Origin: Maniola hyperantus
Taxonomy: Eukaryota; Arthropoda; Insecta; Lepidoptera; Nymphalidae
Reading direction: 5' to 3'
Length of the DNA stretch: 64,000 bases
Assembly (NCBI RefSeq): GCF_902806685.2
Contig: NC_048546.1
Coordinates: 15,175,891 to 15,239,890 of the forward strand
How positions within the stretch are numbered: the stretch's first letter is position 1; the number at the start of each line of letters is the position of its first letter. This document shows positions 12,204-23,600 of this stretch, piece by piece. Below the pieces are notes generated by a model. It was not told where the DNA came from and did no database searches. It worked only from the letters and a program-made list of their open reading frames with translations. A program made the translations under genes and the position numbers.

Positions 12204-14161
12204 ATGCTTGCTTCACGAAATGTTATTTCCCGCTTAATGCAAACCACAGGTAAGAAAAAACAAGACATTTGAAAATGAAAATTCAAGAAAAAAATGAGTT
12301 CTTTCATATTTTATTTAGATTATTTATATTTACTTAGTTATTAACATTCATAATAATTCATTTAAAGATCTCCCGATTAATAAACGAAGACTTGACTTTG
12401 TTTCTCCAAATTAAACTGAAAGAATATTGTTACATAACAATTGAAAATAACCTAAAACTTTGTAATTTAGGGCAATACTGAAATACATTTGCGTTACTTA
12501 GATGAAATGTTATAAATTATGTTTAAGAATAATAGATATGTAAAAGAGGATCCTTGTTTTAGATGAAATTGTAATATGTAATTACAAAATGATATCAGAC
12601 AAAGGAAGACTCCCAAAGTCATGACTTGCCCAATAGATAAATGTTATTCTTATCAGTATTAGAATTGGTATCTGTTTTTCAATACCTATCTAATATTATG
12701 ATGTTTTTTTATAAATACTGAATATGTCTGAACCAATTCATTTTTTTAATTTTTATCAAGTCAAATCCCATGATTTGACTTATTAACAAAAAAAATAAAA
12801 ATCCCCAGGTCCCAGAGACAGGGCCAAACTAAGTTAATGGTAATGGGTTTTACTGTCAAATTGTTTAATAAATGAATAAATAAAGAAAGATCAGCAACAG
12901 TTATAAATGGGGAAGTGGTTGGCATGTCAATCCTGCGGCTGCCCCGGCAGACGAGTGCATGCATAGCTGGGGACAGAGTAACGAATGTAGCGATGTGCAC
13001 AGTGCGGCGCTACCACGCGGGCGAGGGCTTCAAGACGCCCAGCATGGACGAGCTGCCCGTGCCGCAGGGCTCGTGGCAGGCGCGATACGACGCCAACCAG
13101 CGCCGCTACAACGCCATCCTGCTCTTCGGCATCAGCTTCATGGCGGGATCTATCGCTATCGTGAGTTCACCTCTATTGCCACCCGGGTGGCACACATCCC
13201 ACACTTGTAGGATATATCGCCATCGTGAGTTGCCGACCCTCCCGTGTGGTGTGGTCTGATCTGTTTGTAGAGGAATTGATATGTTAGCTAGTTTATTCTT
13301 TTATGTACATATTTCATTCGTGTATGTTTTTTATGAATCTAGTTTAAGCGTAAGTCAGAAAAGTAGGTTAAATTTAACTAATTTTATAAGTTATTAAAAT
13401 GTTCCCTCATATAAAGCTTGCATGTGGATATAGATCACAACCTGTAGAGGCTTATCGAGAGTTTTAATCTATATAATAACCTAACTGCAATATTAACTTG
13501 ATTAGGGCACAATTGCTATTGCAACCACATAATCAAAATAGCGACCTAAACACAAAAGTATTTAATAGTCGTCGAGTCTCGAGTCGGAATGAGACTGAAG
13601 TAATAACTGTCATACACTCTATTTATACAAATCGAATCAAGATGGCTACCCCACCACAGATTGCGTGACATCGAATGAGTCAAATATTGTCTAATTCATT
13701 AAACTAACTTCAATAAGCTAACACTAGTAGGAACGTTTTGTTTTACTTGCAGTTTACAAGTAGCTTAGATCACTGTGTGAAGTGTCATCGGTTCAACTGT
13801 TTTGAAGATTAGACCCATCACACAGACAGTCACCAATAGTGCAATGATTTTCTAAATGTTTTTAGTTCCTAATGTAAATTTATAACTAAATCTTCCAGCA
13901 TCAGTTTTCCCCTCCAATTATAATATGGGTACCTTCAAGTCAACAGTGAATAGGCATCTTCTAGACCAGTGCGCTCCATCTTTGGAGCGCTAGTCTATAA
14001 ATTAAAAAAATGATTTAATTTTTTACAAATCTCTAAAGTGTATAAATGTGCTTTTTTATATTAAACTAGTTCCTCTTAGTTACTAAAATATATATCTGTT
14101 GCAGGCCAAGGGCTCCGGCTTGCTGTACCTTAACTACGCGCCGCCCAAGTCCGTCGACTAA
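12204..14161 (+). CDS. mitochondrial prag01 (deltamethrin resistance) family protein, possible COX7B-like subunit
   Basis: Three exons: 12204-12249, 12901 or 12916 to 13160, and 14105-14161, giving 120 or 115 residues. Phases agree for both acceptors (AG at 12899-12900 or at 12914-12915). The first 45 or so residues are rich in Arg, Ser and Ala with almost no acids (MLASRNVISRLMQTT), a mitochondrial presequence. The mature part has the family signature SMDELPVPQGSWQ, RRYNAILLFGISFMAG (one membrane helix) and a C-terminal LLYLNYAPPKS. I recall this as the insect Deltamethrin_res/prag01 family (about 50 core residues). Its layout of a short matrix tail, one helix and a short tail resembles cytochrome c oxidase subunit 7B, but that link is inference. 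The link to insecticide resistance comes from the family name only. A partial copy of the exon 2 splice-donor edge sits in intron 2. Confidence 0.85.
13885..14006 (+). mobile_element. non-LTR retrotransposon 3'-end fragment
   Basis: Inside the prag01 intron, a short frame reads NYNMGTFKSTVNRHLL followed by CAPSLER and a stop. I recall this as a common C-terminal end of LINE ORF2 copies in Lepidoptera. No more of the element is visible. Confidence 0.45.
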
Positions 14162-14257
14162 GTGTCGATTGTATGTAAACTATGTACCTATGTGATGTAA
14201 TTAGTAAATTAAACTATTCAACTAACACAAGACATTGTTTATACTCATTTCTATTCT

Positions 14258-15062
14258 AAGTAGGAGTACGTAACTAAGTAGGGGTACATAACTAAGTAGG
14301 GGTACGTAACTAAGTAGGGGTACATAACTAAGTAGGGGTACGTAACAAAGTAGGGGTACGTAACTAAGTAGGGGTACGTAACAAAGTAGGGGTACGTAAC
14401 AAAGTAGGGGTACATAACTAAGTAGGGGTACGTAACTAAGTAGGGGTACGTAACAAAGTAGGGGTACATAACTAAGTAGGGGTACGTAACTAAGTAGGGG
14501 TACATAACTAAGTAGGGGTACGTAACAAAGTAGGGGTACGTAACAAAGTAGGGGTACATAACTAAGTAGGGGTACGTAACTAAGTAGGGGTACGTAACTA
14601 AGTAGGGGTACATAACTAAGTAGGGGTACGTAACTAAGTAGGGGTACATAACTAAGTAGGGGTACATAACTAAGTAGGGGTACGTAACTAAGTAGGGATA
14701 TGTAACAAAGTAGGGGTACGTAACTAAGTAGGGGTACGTAACTAAGTAGGGGTATGTAACAAAGTAGGGGTACATAACTAAGTAGGGGTACGTAACTAAG
14801 TAGGGGTATGTAACAAAGTAGGGGTACATAACTAAGTAGGGGTACGTAACTAAGTAGGGGTACATAACTAAGTAGGGGTACGTAACTAAGTAGGGATATG
14901 TAACAAAGTAGGGGTACATAACTAAGTAGGGGTACGTAACTAAGTAGGGGTATGTAACAAAGTAGGGGTACATAACTAAGTAGGGGTACGTAACTAAGTA
15001 GGGGTATGTAACAAAGTAGGGGTACAAACCTAAGTAGGGGTACGTAACTAAGTAGGGGTACA
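14258..15062. repeat. 18-bp minisatellite with several unit variants, about 45 copies
   Basis: Units read GTAACTAAGTAGGGGTAC with variants at two positions (GTAC, ATAC or GTAT start; AACTAAG or AACAAAG core). Variants recur in runs, which suggests that short blocks of units were duplicated together. It begins about 100 bp after the prag01 stop codon, in or just beyond the 3' UTR. The two long minus-strand frames (SYVPLL and TYPYLV repeats) are artefacts of the 18-bp period. Confidence 0.96.
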
Positions 15063-16540
15063 TGACTATGGAATTCCATGGAATATGGATTGTGGAAGCC
15101 AAAGTACATCTAACATGCTTTAAACAATATTTATTTGGAACTAGCTGACCCGCCCCGACTTCGCTCGGGTGGAATTTAGAAAATTGAGGTGGGGGGTTTA
15201 ATTTCCAAAAATCCTGAGACATGTATTTCTTCATTTGTGACCGAAAACTCAATTAACCAATGAAGTAGGCTACACCGCGGGTGTCAGTCAGTCGTGGGGT
15301 GAAAACTAGCAGTCGGAGCGATACAGTGCTAAAGCGAAAAATGTTCAAAATCTTGGGCTATTGGGTGAACTAGTAAAAAAAATTGCCACCCAACAAAAAA
15401 TTCATCTCCATACAAAAAAAATTGTTGGCCACTAAACAACATTAAATTCCTATTGATCAGTCCATCTTAAGTTTTGTGCTGGATTTATTTTTCTTTTCAA
15501 GGTTCTATAAAGAGCAAAATGCAAAATACATTTATGTAGGTAGGTATATAAAACTCAGAAATGAGAAGTGCTCGGAAGTGTTGACAGGAAACCCATACAA
15601 ATACAAACATCAAAACCCAAATACATAGTATAAAGTATTAGGTAATGTCTCATAAAGACAATGCCTGCATTTACAAAAATTAGCTTTGCATGCCCGCGGG
15701 CCACCGGCCACCTTAGTGGTCTGCACTCTGCACAACTTGGCATGCCCGCGGGCCACCTTAGTGGTCTGCACAGCTTGGCATGCCCGCGGGCCACCTTTGG
15801 GCTGTGCGTTGATAGATCAATCAGACAGTCAGCTTCTCTTTTTGTATACCTATATAAACTTAAACAATCTTTTTAAAAATAAAATATTTATTTTACATAA
15901 CTTACTTGCTAGGTAGTAGGTAGGTATATAAATATGGTGCTACTTAACAATATACTTAAATAACAAAACACTTTAAGTTTTCTACTATAGTCGAATTTTT
16001 AATTAAACAACATTTTTTGACGTTTCCAGTGCTACTAGATTTTCGTGCAAAAATAAAAATAGTGAGGGGGGCAAAAAAAATCAGCAACTGAGTTGGTACA
16101 GTGGCGTAGTAGTACGGGTAACATTGGAAAGCTGTCATAAATTGTAAGTCGGTGGTTTAATGGAATTAATGACATCTAAGACCACCTAACTACACAAATA
16201 TATATTTACGTAAATCATATCCTAAAACCCTTTTTTACGGCAATATTATACTAGAGTTACCTACATCTAGGTACTTATTTTATTTTAGTAATTATTTGTT
16301 ATAGTTGCTTCTTTTTACTCTGCTTGTGTGAGCTCAAAATAAAATAGTGAAGCGGGAACTGGTTCATTGACTCATTCACATATGACACAACTGAACCACA
16401 TACATCACTAACATCTTAAATATGGTATCATTATCTAATGTCAAAACGTGTTGTTTAATTAAAAATTCGAGTATAGGTAGTAGGTACTGTTGTATAATAT
16501 ATTAATCAATTAGATACATCATACAAGACATGTAATGTTT
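15063..16540. other. intergenic retroelement tails and dispersed element B
   Basis: No gene is seen. A retroelement tail fragment starts near 15142 (CTAGCTGACCCGCCCCGACT). Three copies of a CATGCCCGCGGGCCACC unit lie at about 15690-15798. A minus-oriented copy of dispersed element B occupies about 15990-16470. Its intact ends read AATTAAACAACA, and it matches 34730-35290. Confidence 0.6.
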
Positions 16541-16630
16541 AGCTTCATAGCTGATAGTACGAGTTAACTCCGGTTCCGGGTAACTCGTACGTCATCATGT
16601 CGTCATGTCTCATCTGTCGTCTGTCGCGCG

Positions 16631-17610
16631 CTAGTGCTCGCGCGCGATGTCGGAGAACGCGTCGAGGATGTCCTGCGTGGTGAGCGGCAGCGACAGCCCC
16701 GCACCCGGGTAGCACGCCGCGATGCGCGCCTGCACACACACACACATCGTGTCCCATCTGTCGTCTGTCGCGCGCTAGTGCTCGCGCGCGATGTCGGAGA
16801 ACGCGTCGAGGATGTCCTGCGTGGTGAGCGGCAGCGACAGCCCCGCACCCGGGTAGCACGCCGCGATGCGCGCCTGCACACACACACACATCGTGTCCCA
16901 TCTGTCGTCTGTCGCGCGCTAGTGCTCGCGCGCGATGTCGGAGAACGCGTCGAGGATGTCCTGCGTGGTGAGCGGCAGCGACAGCCCCGCACCCGGGTAG
17001 CACGCCGCGATGCGCGCCTGCACACACACACACACACACACATCGTGTCCCATCTGTCGTCTGTCGCGCGCTAGTGCTCGCGCGCGATGTCGGAGAACGC
17101 GTCGAGGATGTCCTGCGTGGTGAGCGGCAGCGACAGCCCCGCACCCGGGTAGCACGCCGCGATGCGCGCCTGCACACACACACACATCGTGTCCCATCTG
17201 TCGTCTGTCGCGCGCTAGTGCTCGCGCGCGATGTCGGAGAACGCGTCGAGGATGTCCTGCGTGGTGAGCGGCAGCGACAGCCCCGCACCCGGGTAGCACG
17301 CCGCGATGCGCGCCTGCACACACACACACATCGTGTCCCATCTGTCGTCTGTCGCGCGCTAGTGCTCGCGCGCGATGTCGGAGAACGCGTCGAGGATGTC
17401 CTGCGTGGTGAGCGGCAGCGACAGCCCCGCACCCGGGTAGCACGCCGCGATGCGCGCCTGCACACACACACACATCGTGTCCCATCTGTCGTCTGTCGCG
17501 CGCTAGTGCTCGCGCGCGATGTCGGAGAACGCGTCGAGGATGTCCTGCGTGGTGAGCGGCAGCGACAGCCCCGCACCCGGGTAGCACGCCGCGATGCGCG
17601 CCTGCACACA
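16631..17610 (-). repeat. 7-fold tandem amplification of the EXOC1 terminal exon
   Basis: Seven units have stop codons (read on minus) at plus positions 16631, 16775, 16919, 17071, 17215, 17359 and 17503. The spacing is 144 bp except for one 152-bp step caused by four extra CA dinucleotides. Every unit holds a GT-rich tract ending in a CAG acceptor, the same 99-bp terminal exon (ARIAACYPGAG ... DIAREH, stop) and about 45 bp of 3' UTR. Read on the minus strand, 17503-17601 is first and is the copy counted in the gene. The other six would lie in the 3' UTR or act as alternative terminal exons. Confidence 0.95.
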
Positions 17611-20600
17611 CACACACACATCAGCATGGTGTGGGCGCACCACCACCACGTGGAATAGTGTCCTGGCACTGACTGGACGTGGGAAGGGCGGAGATAAAAA
17701 GTTTTTTTTAAATTTACATACATTTGGAAATATACAGCATTTCTACATAGTATAAAATAAAGTCGCCTCCCACTGTATGTATGTATGTATGTATGTATAT
17801 ATGTATGTATGTATGTACGTATGAACGCGTAGATCTTTTAAACGACGCAACGGATATTAATGCGGTTTTCACCAATAGATAGAGTAATTTAAGAGGAAGG
17901 TTTATAGATAGTTAAATTCTCAAAAAATTAGAGATCCCTAGGGAAATTGAAATAATGTGAATTAGGTCGGAAAAAAACCTCTCATTTGAGAGTTTCCGAG
18001 GCGTGCGCTGCATAAACGGTCAAAGTTACACGAAAACAATTTACGGTGAAATTATTTCTCTTAAAAATTTCTACAAAAAAGTAGCGATAGCATACATGTA
18101 TCTTTTAAGGTTGGCTCACAATAATCGATTTTATGGTTTTCAAATGTGATCTGAAACAAAGCCTTACTTTCGAGGGTGTTTTTACTGACATACTATTGAT
18201 TCTTATCAAAATAAAATAGTTGATCATCTGTAATATTCTATTTAGACCAAAATTGCCCTTTACATAATTTAATTTAGAATAATATCTAACGAGATATCAC
18301 AAAATTAAAATAATTTGAAATATCGTAAAATTAAAACTAACGCGCAACAAACCGTAGTACCGAGCTTTATTTGAATATAACGTGCCAAAGATACAGGTAT
18401 CAATGAGCAGTAGACGCGAGTACCTGCAAGGCGACGTGCTGCGCGATGAACTCCTCCTGCATGGCGCGCCACACCACCTGCAGCAGCCCGCCCTCCTCGC
18501 TCAAGTGCTTCTCCACCGTCCGGTACAGGCGGTGCAGAGACTTGGATATAACGTGCCAAAGATACAGGTATCAATGAGCAGTAGACGCGAGTACCTGCAA
18601 GGCGACGTGCTGCGCGATGAACTCCTCCTGCATGGCGCGCCACACCACCTGCAGCAGCCCGCCCTCCTCGCTCAAGTGCTTCTCCACCGTCCGGTACAGG
18701 CGGTGCAGAGACTTGGATATAACGTGCCAAAGATACAGGTATCAATGAGCAGTAGACGCGAGTACCTGCAAGGCGACGTGCTGCGCGATGAACTCCTCCT
18801 GCATGGCGCGCCACACCACCTGCAGCAGCCCGCCCTCCTCGCTCAAGTGCTTCTCCACCGTCCGGTACAGGCGGTGCAGAGACTTGCGCACTGCAACAAG
18901 CACACAACAGTCCCCAACCAAAAATGTTCAAAACCTTGGCCCTTTTAAAGAACACAAGAACAAAGTGTCTTCAACTCTTTAACTACCAAGATAAGTCTAC
19001 TAACTAAGATAAGTCAATGGACCGATTTTTAGGTATAAGTATGTTTATAAGTTTAGGTTAGTACAAATATTATAATAGCACTGTTGTCAGCACTTTTATG
19101 ATAATATATTAAAAAAACCTTGGCCCATCGGGTGAACCGGTAAAAAAAATATGGCCACCGAAAAAAAATCGTTTTCTAACTGGAAAAAGGGAACCTTTAT
19201 AGGATCACTTTGTTGTCTGTCTGTCTGACCGTCTGACTGTCTGTCTGTCAAAAAACCAATAGGGTACTTCCAGTGGACCTAGAATCATTAAATTTGGCAG
19301 GTAGGTAGGTATTATAGCACAAGTAAAGGAAAAAATCCGAAAGTCGTGAATCAGTGGTTACATCACAAAAAAATGTATTCATGAACTAATCCAATCCAAT
19401 CCATCAGCCTGTTTGCGTCCACTGCTGGACATAGGCCTTTCCAAGAGCGCGCCGCCTTCCTCATCCACCCGCTCCCCACCACCGGTCCAGCGGGCGGGGG
19501 GTCGCGGTGTCCACTCCAGAACACGTCTGCCGCATCGGCCGTCGGTTCTGCGACAGACTTGGCCTGCCCACTGCCCACTGCCCACTGCCCATTGCCACTT
19601 CAGCGCGCTAATCCTTTGAGCTATGTCGGTCGCTTTTGTTCTTGAACTAATAATTAGTATTTTTAATTTTCAAAGTATGATAACTATTCTCGAATTTTTA
19701 ATTAAACAACACGTTTTGACATTAGCTAATGTCAAATCGTAAAATAATGATACCATATTTAAGATAATAGTGATGTATGTGGTTCAGTTGTGTCATGTGA
19801 ATGAGTCAATGAATCAGTTCCCGCTTCTCTATTTTATATTGAGCTAGCTAGATTAGCCTCAGAATATAGAGACAATAGAGTCAGGAAGTAACCTACTGAG
19901 AGTCTAGAGCTTAGTTCGTTATCAATACTAGGGCGTGGTTGAAGGTAGAAAACAAAATAAAAGATTGTATAAGGAAATAAACTGTTTTATTCAGGGAAAA
20001 CTGCCTCCAAATCAAATTTATCTTTACCATTACTTATTGCTTTATCATTAAACTAGCTTCTGCTCGCGGCTTCGCCCGCGTGGCCTACAGGAAACAAATG
20101 GCATATAACATCAGGACGCGCACCCTGAACAGCACCGAATAACACATATAACCTTCCAACCCCCGGTTCATCCCTTTAGGAGGGATTTTTTCATAGCCGT
20201 TTCTTAGCTGCCACCTAACCTTAAGAAAAAACTTACTTTCCAAATTTCAAGTTAATCATATCAATAATTAAAACTTTCCCATACAAACTTTCATCCCCTA
20301 TTTAACCACCCTTATGGGCGAATTTTCCAATAATCCTCAAACACGTATTTCTTCATTTGTGACCGAAAACCCAAATACCAATTTTCATGCAAATAACTTG
20401 AAAAATGACCGACTTTCATACAAACTTCCATCCCCCATTTAACCCACTTAGGGGTTGAATTTCGAAAAATCCTTTCTTAGTGGATACATACTCTTCACAA
20501 AGAATAGACCTTCCAAATTTCATGTCTTTAGGACCAGCGGTTTAGGCTGTGCGTTGATATCTATGTCAGCCAGTCAGTCAGGACTTTGAATTTTATATAT

Positions 20601-23600
20601 ATAGATAATTTATTATTCATTTTAAGAAGACTCTACCGCCACTTCGTAAAAACATATCTACCGAGAGAAAAGAACTGGCAAGAAAAACTCGCTGGTGTCT
20701 ATTCTGAATAACCAATTACACATTGAACAATACATAAAACAAAGTATAAAGTACAACAACAGGAATAGAAAATCACAATCAAATAAAACAAACAGTACCT
20801 AGGTATTTCGTACCTGTAGCTAGTTCACAGCTTCTTCTTAAAAATAGGAAAATTAATTATCTCTACTGTCAAAGCAGAGCCATTTATAGCCCTTTGGCTA
20901 CCCTTTCCATAAGTATAATGATACTAAAACTCAAATTCAATAGAGTCAACAATAGAGTTTAAACTTTAGTTTCAAATTCCACATTATACTCTATTTAAAT
21001 CTACAATTACTTTATTTCTAAAATATAATAAAATCAGTTTCACCATGTAAGACCTTTGGATTAGCTGCTATATATTATCTGTTACGTCTGTAGTATTTTG
21101 TCTATCATTTTGACGTGCCTCTGTTTACAAATAAAATGTCTATGGTTTAGAATTAATTCTTAAGCAAAATCTAAAGAGTTTAGTAGCAATTTCAAGAAAT
21201 AAATAGCAACTCTAACCATTTATCTTATAAGCTCATATAAGAAGAGTAAAAAGGAAGCATTATAAAATTAGTAAATAAAATAAGTACTTAGAGGTACTTA
21301 TGTAAGATTGGTATAATAGTGCTTTAAAAAAGGATTTTGGGCAGGGACCGAAAAGGTAACCCGTATGAGGGTTTTAATCGGATTAATTTTTTGGGTTAGG
21401 TTAAAAACCCCACGATAAAGATAACCCGTATTATATGGGTTAATCAGCCAATATAAACCGGTTCTGCACCTAAGGTTCATTTTTGCTTATAAAAATGCGC
21501 AAGAAAGTGATGGCGATAACAGCCGCTCGGTGTTTGATCGCGTCCCGGCACGACTCCAATTGCCGCCACGAAGGATGCATGCGATTTTAAACGTTATTTC
21601 TGGTGCACAATATTGTATTTAATTTTGGCAAGTGTTTGGCTGTAGGTATTATTTACTACTCACAATTTTATTTCGATTCTAGCGCAAATCACTGACAGTC
21701 TAGTATGCAACAGGTCGACATGGCAATCGGGGTGGGGACGCCCCGCACATGCGCTAACCCGGTGTGGGTGAGCGCGGGTGACGTGCGGGTGTGCGGGACG
21801 TCCTCCCGCCTCGTACTTCGATTGCCATCTCAACCTGTCGCGTACTATACCTACTTATGAGTTAAAGTTGAGTGTTTTTGTTCATATCAGTCGTTGCTTT
21901 TCATTCTTAGTACCTACCTAGCACTTTATGTTGATTTGATCTAGAGGTGTTAAATATGATAACATTCTTATATCATAGTATTAACGTTTGTTACAGAAAC
22001 ATCCATATCCACTAATAATTATTATAAATGCGAAAGTGTGACTGTCTGTCTGTCGGTCCATCTGTCTGCTAGCTTTTCACGGCCCAACAGTTTAATCGAT
22101 TTTTATGAAATTTGGTACAGATATATCTTGCATCTTGAAATTTATATAGGCAACTTTTTATCCCGAAAAATCAATGAGTTCCCAAGGGGTTTAAAAAACC
22201 AAAATCAACGCACACGAAGTTGCGGCATCATCTAGTGTTTAATATTTTTTACCTTAAAATATTTACTTAATTCAAAAAAATTGTACAATTGTTAAATTCG
22301 TTCGACCGAATGTTGGGTTATTCCCGTCGAGTCACAGCCCCGTGAGTAACAGTGTGACTCAACAGGATTTTTTTGGATTTTTTTTCCGTTGAGTAACACT
22401 GTGACTTAATGGGAATTTTTGCCTCCGTTAAATCACACCTACATATTGCGTGTGTAAGAAGATGTGTTGACCGAATGTGCACTTTTCCGGGATGCAAAAA
22501 TTTGATAATGACATTTATTTTCAAATCCAAAATGGCGGACATGGATTTTTTACAAAAAATAGACATGGGTGTCGTTTTCAGCGTTTTCAAGGATGCTGAA
22601 TTTGATGATGACATTTATTTTCAAATTGAAGATGGCTCTCATGGAATTTTTACAAAAAATTACATGGGTGTCGTTTTCAGGGGTTTGGGGATGCTGAATT
22701 TGATGATGACATTTATTTTCAAATCCAAGATGGCGGACATGGACTTTTTACAAAAAATAGACATGTGTGTCGTTTTCAGGGTTTTCCAGGATGCTGATTT
22801 TAATAATGACATTTATTTTCATATCAAAGATGGCGGACATGGATTGTTACAAAAAATAGACATGGGTGTCGTTTTCAGGGTTTTAGAGGATGCTGAATTT
22901 AATGATGACATTTACTTTCAAATCCAAGATGGCGGACATGAACTTTTTACAAAAAATAGACATGGGTGTCGTTTTCAGGGTTTTTGAGGATGCTGAATTT
23001 GATGATGAAATATATTTTCAAATCCATTTCAAATCCAAAACTCTGAAAACGACACGCACGTCTATTTTTTTAAAAGCCCATGTCCGCCATCTTAATTTAA
23101 AAATAAATGTCATTACCAAAATTAGCATCCTTGAAAACGACACCCATGTATATTTTTTGTAAAAAGCCCATGTCCGCAATCTTGAATTTGAAAATAAATG
23201 TCATCATCAAATTCAGCATCCTCGAAACCTCTGAAAACAACACCCATGTATTTTTTTGTAAACAGTCCATGTCCGCCATCTTGGATTTGAAAATAAATGT
23301 CACTATCAAAATCAGCATCCTGGAAAACCCTGAAAACGACACCCTTGTCTAATATTTTGTAAAAAGTTCATGTACGCCATCTTATATTTGAAAATAAATG
23401 GCATCCCGGAAATGTGCACATTCAGTCAACACTTGTTACACACGCAATATGTAGGTGTGACTCAACGGGAAAATAATTTCAAAAAATTATGTTGAGTCAC
23501 AGTGTTACTCACGGGGGTGACACTCAACGAGAATAACTCCATTTTATTTTATTATAAATGATACTGAGCAAGAATATCGCAAACGACAACTTACTCATAA

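Noticed and set aside
14222..15252. Minus-strand ORFs with YVPLLS or YPYLVT repeats
   Set aside because: Produced by the 18-bp minisatellite. Two overlapping frames are equally open, and no domain or signal is recognisable.
22409..22987. 192-codon plus ORF with repeated DIYFQI-type motifs
   Set aside because: It reads through direct repeats of a fold-back element's arm. The same repeat is inverted downstream, and no start context or family was recognised.
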